From Sphingobacteriales bacterium (lineage in GTDB: Bacteria > Bacteroidota > Bacteroidia > Chitinophagales > UBA2359), in the NCBI GenBank assembly GCA_016718845.1, contig JADKCK010000084.1, positions 1 through 14,386 of the forward strand: a DNA stretch of 14,386 nt, given 5' to 3'. The position numbers and the translations under genes were made by a program. Numbering within the stretch: position 1 is the first letter of the stretch; each line of letters starts with the position of its first letter. Shown in pieces: positions 7,980-14,386 of this stretch. The notes below the pieces were generated by a model. It was not told where the DNA came from and made no database searches. It saw only the letters and a list, made by a program, of their open reading frames with translations.

Positions 7980-8836
7980 TTAAAATTGGCGTTTGAAAAT
8001 CATCGTTTGTTGATGGCTAATGTCGCTACTTTTTGAGGCATGGAATAGTGTTGAGTAAGTAATAATGGGTTTTAATGAACCTTTTATGGTAGATACATAT
8101 ACAGGCGATGCAAAACGTCCGCCATATGCATGACCTAACGATGCCTCATACTGAAAACTATTGTTGCTTTTATATTGTGGGTAGTTTGGCTATTTGTCTC
8201 AACATTTGAGCATCTGGTTTCCAATTGTATTTGTTTATCTAAGGGGATATTGATTTGCCGGGTAGCTCAGGTAAATAGCTCCGTTGCGTAGAGTATAAAA
8301 GAGCTAAATGTTTTGATAGGGCGATGAATATGAATCTAATGCAGGAGTTTTTTCCATTGAGAATCGCTTTTGAGTGGTTGGATGTTATGCTAGTTTGTAG
8401 ACTTACGCTACCCAATCCGCACTGTCTTTGACCAAATCCGCAAAAACAAGCTAAGTATTCAAACAATGGAAATGCATTTTCAATAAGTTCTATCGTTTTG
8501 TTTCATGTATGGCACCGATATTACTTCAAAATACTACCGTCTTTAATACAAAGGCATTGCAAAAACTTCGTTCTTTATGTGAGGTTGGTGCAGTCATGGC
8601 CGGGGATTAGATTTACTTTAAAATAAACAAAGCAAAACTGTTCCGAGTGTTGTTTATACCCCAAAATCCCCCCCCCTGTTTCTCAAATCTCCCAAACTCA
8701 AATGCCCATTCATAGCCCGCCACCAAAAGCGCAAAGCACCCTTAATCGAAGGCGGTCTTAATTCAGGAACATCTTGATTTGCACCGCTTAAAAACATGGG
8801 GGTTATGGTCTCGCAGGTAAAAGTTATGGTATGCAT
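7980..8836 (-). pseudogene. cmr1: Cmr1 (Cas7-group) subunit, first gene of the operon, heavily frameshifted
   Basis: The first 60 residues (8836-8654) read TFTCETITPMFLSGANQDVP, then LRPPSIKGALRFWWRAMNG, the hallmark of Cmr1. The frame then breaks around a G9 run (plus strand C9 at 8668-8676). Later pieces fit the family in order: YFEVISVPYMKQN, then IELIENAFPLFEYLACFCGF. GQRQCGLGSVSLQTS follows, where the family has a G-x-R-RRGxGS block. The end is GGRFASPVYVSTIKGS, stopping at TAA 7982-7980. Cmr1 caps the complex near the 3' end of the crRNA. At least four breaks are needed, and the RRG block also looks altered, so real decay is possible here. Rejoined length is about 285 residues. Confidence 0.85.
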
Positions 8837-8860
8837 AGTATGGTTGTTTTATTTTAGTGG

Positions 8861-8892
8861 CAAAGGTACATTAATTGTCTCAATCCCTCAAA
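8861..8892 (-). promoter_or_regulatory. Promoter of the Cmr operon (Bacteroidota -33/-7 type)
   Basis: The minus strand has TTTG (8892-8889), a 20-base spacer, then TACCTTTG (8868-8861). This matches the Bacteroidota consensus TTTG-N19/21-TAnnTTTG. It would start RNA around 8854, leaving a leader under 20 bases before the cmr1 ATG at 8836. Confidence 0.75.
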
Positions 8893-8911
8893 GAATTACT
8901 AGAAAATAGTT

Positions 8912-8934
8912 GAAAACTTTTCAGTTTTCTGAAA
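8912..8934. repeat. Two overlapping inverted repeats upstream of the Cmr promoter
   Basis: GAAAACT/AGTTTTC with a 4-base loop (8912-8929) overlaps TTTCAG/CTGAAA with a 4-base loop (8919-8934). Only one hairpin can form at a time. The site lies about 20 bp upstream of the -33 box and after the end of the R-M-linked membrane protein gene. It could be a weak terminator for that unit (no U-run follows) or an operator. The rest of 8893-9045 shows nothing recognisable. Confidence 0.35.
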
Positions 8935-9045
8935 CGCATCAAGTTTTCCAAAAATTTCCAGTTTTTACCGAGGGTGTTTTGCTAAATGAGCAAACATGCT
9001 TACTGCATAAGTGTAGCTCCTTGCTGTTTATTGGTATGGGGCGAC

Positions 9046-9379
9046 TTAACTTAGAAACAGTAAATACAACAACAGGGCAAAACCACACAACAACACTACC
9101 AATACCCAAAAGCCCAGTACATTGTCGGAGCGATGGGGAACGTCCGCAGGTGGTTAGCCTTTGGGTTAAGAGCTTCACCTGTTCGTTTTGTTGGGCGTGT
9201 AATTGGTTGGTTTGGGGTTGCAAAAGCGAATGCCTGGTACTTAGTTTGCTCGTTGTTGAGCATATTTTGCAGTCCTGTTATATCCTGCTGTTGGCTGCTA
9301 ATGTGGTGCAGCAGTTCCATGTGAGCTCGCTTAATTGGGTGAGCTTGCTGGCTTCTGCTAAGTTTAGGTAGTTTTTCAT
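9046..9379 (-). pseudogene. Small coiled-coil protein with C-terminal membrane anchor, frameshifted
   Basis: About 110 residues after joining frames; family not recognised. The ATG (9379-9377) overlaps the R-M stop as ATGA and reads MKNYLNLAEASKLTQLSELT. After a frame change it reads MELLHHISSQQQDITGLQNM, a coiled coil, and then TNQLHAQQNEQVKLLTQRL, more coil. The end is SDNVLGFWVLVVLLCGFALL and LYLLFLS, a single membrane span, followed by TAA at 9048-9046. Each frame change leaves a heptad-like or hydrophobic pattern that fits the next, which is why I treat it as one gene. A tail-anchored coiled-coil protein coupled to an R-M enzyme has no assigned role that I know of. It may be an accessory of the R-M unit or simply share its transcript. 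Confidence 0.5.
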
Positions 9380-10707
9380 TCAATGGCTATTGTGTCAATT
9401 TCTTTCATTAGCCTATCGGTTTCTGTAAGGGCTACGATTATTTTTTGGTAGTGCAGAATGTCGTCAAATTCGAGGGTGCGCCCTTTGCGGTCTTTGAGCC
9501 ATTTTTGAGATGGTTGATAACCGCCAATGTAAAACTCCCAAGCTATTTGCGGTACGTTGGCAAAATACTGTGTATCGTTGATGTACACTTTTCCAAGAAC
9601 CACCCCATCCTGCGGACACCCCTCCAAAGGAGGGGAATTTTCGTAACGTGGTTTTACAACTACATTGTTACCGTCAATTGGATATTGCGTTATGTATTGC
9701 TCAACGATTGGGCTTTCTAACAAATGTATTTGCCTGATTTGCCCACCAAGTTTTACCAATTGCCCAAAGGTGTCTTTGTCTTTGGGATATGGCACTCTGG
9801 GGAAATCAATTTTCAAAAACTCTTTGTATTTCTCTCGGTAAGTAGGAGAGTGCAAAACCGCATAGATGTAATCTAAAATGTCAATGGGTGCAAAGGTGTT
9901 TTCGGTTGTTTCTTTTTCGTTGGTAAAAGTTAAACCTAATTTATCGGCTATTTGCTTTACAATTGTAGCGTTTAGGTTTGGTGTTCTTTCTGTGGATTGA
10001 CCAATGGTTTGTTGTCCGTTGGTTTCGGGGTAGAGATAGGGGAAAAAATAAAAATTCTTGTCAACTAAAAACATAATCTTTTGTCAATAAATTATATTTA
10101 CAAAATAAAATTACTTGAAGCTTCCTAAAAAATCTTTTAGCAATAAATCCAATATTCCCTTTTAATAAATGTTTCATTACATTAAATCTACCATTGCAAT
10201 AAATCCATTTTGTTCACCAGAATAAAATGTTTTCGAGTATCAAAAGGACGATAATAAATAGCGTTGTAAACATTTTTATTTTTAATATAATCTTCTTTTG
10301 CTCTTTCAATTTTCCAATCTCTTGCGCTTTCGGTATTGTATTTTTTTGCAATATTCATTTCGTCTAAATTCAAAAAAATTTTAACTTTTTTTAATTCTTT
10401 TTTTGAAATGAATTGACATTATTCATCTCTTATTGTCTCAATACCTGGAACATTTTCCAATTAATTCATCAACTCTAAAACCCTTTTCATATTCTTTAAT
10501 TTAATCAAAATTCTTTGGCACAAAAAGAAATTTGGCTTTTAAATTCTAAATTTTTCCATTCAATAGTTTTAATGAATTGTTCGATTTAAAATTTCATATT
10601 TAAATTCTCTTTTTACCCTGCAATTAGAATGAAAAACTTTCCCTAATTCAGTTTTCTTTTTTTGTCCTGATTTTACAAAGATGTTTATTGAAACGCCTTG
10701 CATAATA
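9376..10707 (-). pseudogene. Type ISP-like R-M enzyme, C-terminal target-recognition part (frameshifted)
   Basis: This continues the enzyme below. The last 232 residues are in one frame (10074-9376). They include KNFYFFPYLYPETNGQQT, IDILDYIYAVLHSPTYREKY, RVPYPKD, FGQLVKLGGQIRQIHLLES and QKWLKDRKGRTLEFDDILHY, the usual C-terminal region of type ISP and related single-chain R-M enzymes that reads the target DNA. Upstream pieces in other frames also fit: VFDIMQGVSINIFVKSGQKK, FKYEILN, ARDWKIERAKEDYI, AIYYRPFDTRKHF and GRFNVMKHLLKGNIGFIAKR. At least four indels lie between 10074 and 10720. A GC-rich palindromic element sits in frame at 9600-9640. The stop overlaps the next gene by ATGA. Confidence 0.85.
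9600..9640. repeat. GC-rich palindromic element inside the R-M coding sequence (C-terminal part)
   Basis: CCCCTCC-AAA-GGAGGGG (9619-9635) is a perfect 7-bp stem with a 3-base loop. It is flanked by CCACCCCATCCTGCGGACA on one side. This wording resembles the short palindromic repeats common in Bacteroidota genomes (recalled, not searched). It is translated in frame as SPPLEGCPQDGVV between the NNVVVKPRYEN and LGKVYIND blocks of the enzyme. Confidence 0.65.
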
Positions 10708-12549
10708 TCAAACACATTTTTGGTCGGGCGAACCATCAGGGCAAACTTCTTTTTTCTTTGCATTTCCATGCAAATCCAAAATATAAATTTTATCAAAACT
10801 TTCTAGTAAACTTTTTCTCATTTGACGATGTGTGATGCCGTCAATGAAACTATTGTTTGAGATATAAGCCAACACACCACTGCCATTTTCATCAATAAAA
10901 TATTGTCCGTAACGAATGAATTTGATGTAATCATCATCAAGATTTATTTTCCGTTCGTTCAAATCCTTCTTATAATCAGCTATCTTTTTTTGTATCCATT
11001 CGCTTTTATTAGTGCTACTTACTGCATAAGGCGGGTTTCCGATAACACACATTATGGGTGTATCGCGCTTAATTATATCGGCTTGTGCAGCTTCATCTGT
11101 AAGCCATTGGCTCATAAATAAATTTGGTTTTTCACTACTAGCTTCTTCAAGGCTATTGGTCAAATAAACCCTTAATCGTTGGTTGGTCGTGGTTTTATAT
11201 CCTGTTTCAGTTAGTAATAAATCTAGTTGTAGATGAGCCATAGCATAACTTGCCATCAACAGTTCAAAACCATTGAGGCGCGGCAACAAATGTTTTTCTA
11301 CATAGTTACTCCAAATACCTTGTTGTCCTTGAAATTTTTTGTGAATGTGCTTTATGGTTTCGGCAAGAAAAGTACCTGTTCCTGTTGCAGGGTCAAGTAT
11401 TTGCACTCGGTGTACTTCTTGCTCTACCTTTTTGCCTTGTACATCAACTTTTATTTTTGTTTTGCTATTGTCAGCAAGTCCTTGTGGTAAGTCAAATTCT
11501 GTTTTTAAAATATCGTCAACGGCACGCACAATAAAGTTTACAACAGGTGCAGGCGTATACCAAACACCGCGAGCTTTGCGCAATGCAGGGTCGTATTCGC
11601 TCAAAAAGGTTTCGTAAAAATGGATGATTGGGTCAGCCCCCTCCCTGCCTCCCCCAGAAGTGGAGGAGAATTGTTTGCCGTAATTTTTTAAAATCTCTTC
11701 CACGTTACAAGCCAAAAATATTTCTACCAAACTATCCACTATCCATTTTATGCGGTCGTCTAAATCGGGTCCAGCGATGTAGCCAAACAATTTTCGTAAA
11801 AATGGGTTTGATTTGGGGATAAGTTCGGCTGCCTCTTGGCGGCTAAAGGTTTCTAATGTTGGGTCGTGCAAACGAGCTGCAAACATGCCATAAGCAATAG
11901 TTTGGGCATACACATCGGCAAATCCTTTTGGTGTAATGTCGTGAATAAGAATTTGCTTAAAGGCGGTCATTTGGTCTTTCAGGGTGCTGTTTTCGTAGTT
12001 TACTTCATCGCTTATTAGTGCCTTTTCAATAATTTCTGCGAGCATCCGGGCTTTGTTTGCCATCATTTCTGCCAGTTGCTTGCTACTTTTTATTGTTTGC
12101 CCAATATGGGTGCAAAAGTCCTTTATAAAACGCTCGAAACTTGAAAAATTTTCGGGCAATGGTTTTATGCCGTTGTCGGTAAGTTCGGCAATAGCTATTT
12201 TCATTACAAACTGCCCATCGCGGTACAGGTGAAAGTTGAGGTAATCTGTAAAAATAAGGTTGTTTAAAGATGCTTTGTAGCGGTCAAATTGTTCTTTGTT
12301 GCCTGTTTTTTAGCACCATCAAGGTCTTTATCGCCAATATCTTTAGCCTCGATAAAGCCAATGGGTATTTCTTTTTGTGTTAAGATATAGTCAGGCCCCA
12401 CACGATTGTCTTTTGGGTTCGTTGGTTGCGCTAATGTTGGGCATCAAACTTTCGATAAGTTGTTGTAAATCGCCTCTAAAGGTATGCTCGGTGGCGTTAC
12501 CAAGCTTATATCGGTTGGTAATGTTGGTGATGTATTGTTGTGTGGTCAT
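10708..12549 (-). CDS. Type ISP/IIG-like restriction-modification enzyme: nuclease and N6-adenine methyltransferase part
   Basis: A single-chain R-M enzyme. It starts at ATG 12549 (MTTQQYITNITNRYKLGNAT). After a one-base shift near 12411-12414 it reads GPDYILTQKEIPIGFIEAKD, a PD-(D/E)XK nuclease site (Asp...Glu-Ala-Lys). A second shift at a T6 run (12306-12311) leads to NKEQFDRYKASLNNLIFTDY and then the long open frame 12204-10708. There, numbering from Met at 12204, ARGVWYTPAPVVNFIV (211-226) precedes SAM motif I LDPATGTGTFLAE (270-282), and catalytic motif IV NPPY is at 390-393. Between the nuclease and the methyltransferase I see no SF2 helicase, so it is shorter (about 1057 residues in all) than classical LlaGI-type enzymes. 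It modifies adenine in its target site and cuts unmodified DNA. The frame breaks again near 10720. Confidence 0.9.
11636..11672. repeat. Second GC-rich palindromic element inside the R-M coding sequence
   Basis: The plus strand reads GCCCCCTCCCTGCCTCCCCC, then AGAAGTGGAGGAGAATT, with a CCTCC/GGAGG stem around CCCAGAAGT. In frame it encodes SSTSGGGREGAD (residues 180-191 of the 12204 frame), a glycine-rich insert between conserved helices. Composition and wording differ from the AT-rich flanks. Confidence 0.55.
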
Positions 12550-12579
12550 TTTTGAAATTTCAGATTACAAATGAAGATG

Positions 12580-12613
12580 CAAAGGTAATTTTTTTGCGAA
12601 AAATTCCCGCAAA
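12580..12613 (-). promoter_or_regulatory. Likely promoter of the R-M gene
   Basis: The minus strand has TTTG (12613-12610), 22 bases, then TACCTTTG (12587-12580). The -7 box is perfect and the spacer slightly long. Transcription would start near 12573, about 24 bases before the ATG at 12549. The word GCAAAGGTA occurs twice, 30 bp apart (12579 and 12609), so a second -7-like box overlaps the -33 position. Confidence 0.55.
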
Positions 12614-12629
12614 GGTAGTGCGGTTTTTG

Positions 12630-12637
12630 TATCTTTA
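12630..12637 (+). promoter_or_regulatory. Weak candidate -7 box for the pentapeptide-repeat gene
   Basis: TATCTTTA is one base off TAnnTTTG. No TTTG sits at the right distance upstream, so this is tentative. Just after it, GCCCT-CAA-AGGGC (12639-12651) can form a short hairpin in the roughly 90-base leader. Further on, TTTGTGGGC (12716-12724) is an 8/9 inverted match to GCCCTCAAA (12639-12647). Confidence 0.25.
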
Positions 12638-12735
12638 CGCCCTCAAAGGGCTTAACCCGAACACCCACCATTTTTGGGAAAAAGTAGGGCGCACACACTG
12701 CCAAACGAAGCGTTATTTGTGGGCAACAAAACAAC

Positions 12736-14386
12736 ATGGAAGTATCGACAGCAGCACAATTATTAGAGGCATACGCCAGTGGTGAAAGAGATTTTACAGA
12801 TGCCGACCTTTACGGAGCCGACCTTAGCCGTGCCAACCTTAGCGGAGCCGACCTTTACGGTGCCGACCTTCGCGATGCCGACCTCAGTGAAGCCAACCTT
12901 AGCGGAGCCATCCTTAGCCGTGCCAACCTTTTAGGTGCCAACCTTAGCGATGCCAACCTTAGCGATGCCAACCTTTTAGAAGCCGACCTTAGCGGTGCCA
13001 TCCTTAGCGGAGCCAACTTTCGCGGAGCCAACTTTATAGAACCCTACCTTCGCGGAGCCAACCTTAGCGGTGCCAACCTTAGCGGTGCCAACCTTTCTGC
13101 CTTTTTTGACGACCATATAGAACCCCACCTTAACTATGCCGACCTTAGCGGTGCCAACCTTAGCGATGCCAACCTTAGCGATGCCAACCTTAGCGGAGCC
13201 AACCTTAGCCGTGCCAACCTTAGCTATGCTGACCTTAGCGGTGCCAAACTAATCACAGCCGACCTTAGCGGTGCCAACCTTAGCCGTGCCGACCTTAGCC
13301 GTGCCAACCTTAGCGGAGCCAAACTTGAAGGAACCTACCTTCGCGGAGCCAACCTTCGCCATGCCGACCTTAGTGGAGCCAACCTTAGCGGAGCTACCCT
13401 TAGCGGTGCCAACCTTAGCGGAGCCAAATTTAGCGATGCCAAACTTATAGAAGCCAACCTTAGCGATGCCAACCTTACTTTTGCCGACCTTAGCGGTGCC
13501 GACCTTAGCGGAGCCAACCTTAGCGATGCCAACCTTAGTGGTGCCAACCTTAGCGGAACCAACCTTAGCGGAGCCAAACTTAGCGATGCCAAACTTATAG
13601 AAGCCGACCTTAGCGGAGCCAACCTTAGCGGAGCCAACCTTAGCGATGCCAACCTTAGCAATACCGACCTTAGCAGAGCCAAACTTAGCCGTGCCAACCT
13701 TAGCAGAGCCGACCTTAGCGATGCCAACCTTTTAGAAGCTGACCTTAGCGATGCCAACCTTAGCGATGCCAAACTTAGCGGTGCCAACCTTGAAGAAACC
13801 AACCTTGAAAATGCCGAACTTTACAGAGCCAAACTTAGCCGTGCCAACCTTCGCTATGCCAAACTTAGTGGAGACAACCTTAGCGGTGCCGACCTTAGCG
13901 AAGCCTACCTTATCGGTGCCAAACTTAGCAAAGCCAACCTTAGCGATGCCAACCTTCGCGATGCCAAACTATTCACAGCCGACCTTAGCGGTGCCGACCT
14001 TCGCGGAGCCAACCTTAGCGGTGCCAACCTTCGCGGTGCCAAACTTAGCTATGCCAACCTTCGCGGTGCCAACCTTACCGCTGCCAACCTTAGCGGAGCC
14101 AAACTTATAGAAGCCAACCTTTTAGAAGCCGACCTTAGCAGTGCCAACCTTTTAGAAGCTGACCTTAGCAGTGCCAAACTTAGCGGAGCCAAACTTATAG
14201 AAGCCAACCTTAGCCGTGCCAACCTTAGCTATGCCAACCTTAGCCGTGCCAACCTTAGCTATGCCAACCTTAGCAGTGCCAACCTTAACAGAGCCAACCT
14301 TAGCGATGCCAAACTTATAGAAGCCAACCTTAGCGATGCCAAACTTAGTGGTGCCAAACTTATAGAAGCCAACCTTAGCGATGCCA
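12736..14386 (+). CDS. Giant pentapeptide-repeat protein (partial, runs off right edge)
   Basis: 550 residues visible with no stop. A short helical N-terminus, MEVSTAAQLLEAYASGERDF, is typical of repeat proteins of this class. It is followed by about 104 pentapeptides of the form A(N/D/K)L(S/x)x with Leu or rarely Phe at the centre. The family folds into a right-handed four-sided beta-helix, four pentapeptides (20 residues) per turn. The visible part would give about five turns, a break at residues 121-132 (SAFFDDHIEPHL), then about 21 turns. No signal peptide or membrane span is seen. Some family members (Qnr, MfpA) mimic DNA and bind gyrase, but most long ones have no known function and I assign none. 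It is divergent from the R-M gene and its higher GC content differs from the rest. Confidence 0.93.
   Translation, partial: MEVSTAAQLLEAYASGERDFTDADLYGADLSRANLSGADLYGADLRDADLSEANLSGAILSRANLLGANLSDANLSDANLLEADLSGAILSGANFRGANFIEPYLRGANLSGANLSGANLSAFFDDHIEPHLNYADLSGANLSDANLSDANLSGANLSRANLSYADLSGAKLITADLSGANLSRADLSRANLSGAKLEGTYLRGANLRHADLSGANLSGATLSGANLSGAKFSDAKLIEANLSDANLTFADLSGADLSGANLSDANLSGANLSGTNLSGAKLSDAKLIEADLSGANLSGANLSDANLSNTDLSRAKLSRANLSRADLSDANLLEADLSDANLSDAKLSGANLEETNLENAELYRAKLSRANLRYAKLSGDNLSGADLSEAYLIGAKLSKANLSDANLRDAKLFTADLSGADLRGANLSGANLRGAKLSYANLRGANLTAANLSGAKLIEANLLEADLSSANLLEADLSSAKLSGAKLIEANLSRANLSYANLSRANLSYANLSSANLNRANLSDAKLIEANLSDAKLSGAKLIEANLSDA
12793..14386 (+). repeat. 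15-bp coding tandem repeat array (about 104 copies visible)
   Basis: The DNA itself is nearly periodic: GCC-AAC-CTT-AGC-GGA and close variants. Codon choice is very uniform: Ala is almost always GCC, Leu CTT and Ser AGC. Rare variants recur in clusters, for example AAACTTATAGAAGCC at 13441, 13591, 14101, 14191, 14311 and 14356. This points to growth by slippage or unequal exchange of DNA, not only to protein-level constraint. One 36-base interruption lies at 13096-13131. Confidence 0.92.

Noticed and set aside
8910..9371. 153-codon plus-strand open frame in the region between the R-M and Cmr operons
   Set aside because: The minus strand explains most of it better: a coiled-coil and membrane-anchor protein that overlaps the R-M stop by ATGA. 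The remainder covers the promoter region.
12639..12724. Possible integron attC site: GCTTAAC at the left, AAGCGTTAT at the right, with an imperfect inverted repeat (GCCCTCAAA/TTTGTGGGC)
   Set aside because: The right end (GTTATTT) does not fit GTTRRRY and is not complementary to the left core; the inner arms do not pair well, and no integrase or second site is in the window.
13335..13802. 155-codon open frame on the minus strand rich in Leu, Ala, Ser and Arg
   Set aside because: It is the antisense shadow of the 15-bp repeat, whose length is a multiple of three and which lacks stops in this frame.
13751..14110. 119-codon plus-strand frame reading PTLAMPNLAVPT repeats
   Set aside because: It is the second frame of the same tandem repeat; the A(N/D)LSG frame has the typical N-terminus and is open throughout.
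1..14386. CRISPR array
   Set aside because: No direct repeats of 25-40 bp separated by unique spacers are visible; the only long array is the 15-bp coding repeat at 12793-14386.

Overview
The window looks like a defence-gene region of a Bacteroidota genome. The genus cannot be named from this sequence. The evidence is a moderately AT-rich composition, Bacteroidota-type promoters (TTTG, about 20 bases, then TACCTTTG) and GC-rich palindromic repeats of the kind scattered through Bacteroidota genomes. Positions 1-12549 are read almost entirely on the minus strand. The last 1.65 kb is one plus-strand pentapeptide-repeat gene that runs off the window.

From the right end leftwards: (1) 12736 to the window end is a pentapeptide-repeat protein with about 104 repeats visible, made of an almost regular 15-bp DNA repeat. 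(2) 12549-9376 is a divergently transcribed type ISP / type IIG-like restriction-modification enzyme: PD-(D/E)XK nuclease, N6-adenine methyltransferase and target-recognition region. (3) 9379-9046 is a small coiled-coil protein with a C-terminal membrane anchor that overlaps the R-M stop by ATGA. (4) From a clear promoter at 8861-8892 a type III-B (Cmr) CRISPR-Cas operon runs to the left edge: cmr1, an AAA ATPase plus HNH nuclease pair of the Septu (PtuA/PtuB) type, cas10/cmr2, cmr3, a CARF-nuclease effector, cmr4 and cmr5. cmr6, the CRISPR array and any cas1/cas2 are not in the window.

Likely division of labour (inference from the families): the Cmr complex binds target RNA, Cmr4 cuts it, and the HD-less Cas10 with an intact GGDD makes cyclic oligoadenylate. 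That second messenger would switch on the CARF-PD-(D/E)XK nuclease. The most unusual point is the Septu-like ATPase/HNH pair inside the operon, between cmr1 and cas10. The gene junctions there are so tight (14 bp, 4-bp overlap, 12 bp) that co-transcription is almost certain.

Most genes are split by single-base insertions or deletions, several of them in homopolymer runs, yet protein similarity resumes cleanly after each break. The indels cluster in cmr4 (3' end), cmr1, the ATPase, the R-M enzyme and the small membrane protein. cmr3, the CARF gene, the visible part of cmr5 and the repeat protein are uninterrupted. Sequencing or assembly error explains this best, but true gene decay cannot be excluded from one sequence. 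Genes below are described as they read after joining frames, with the breaks stated.
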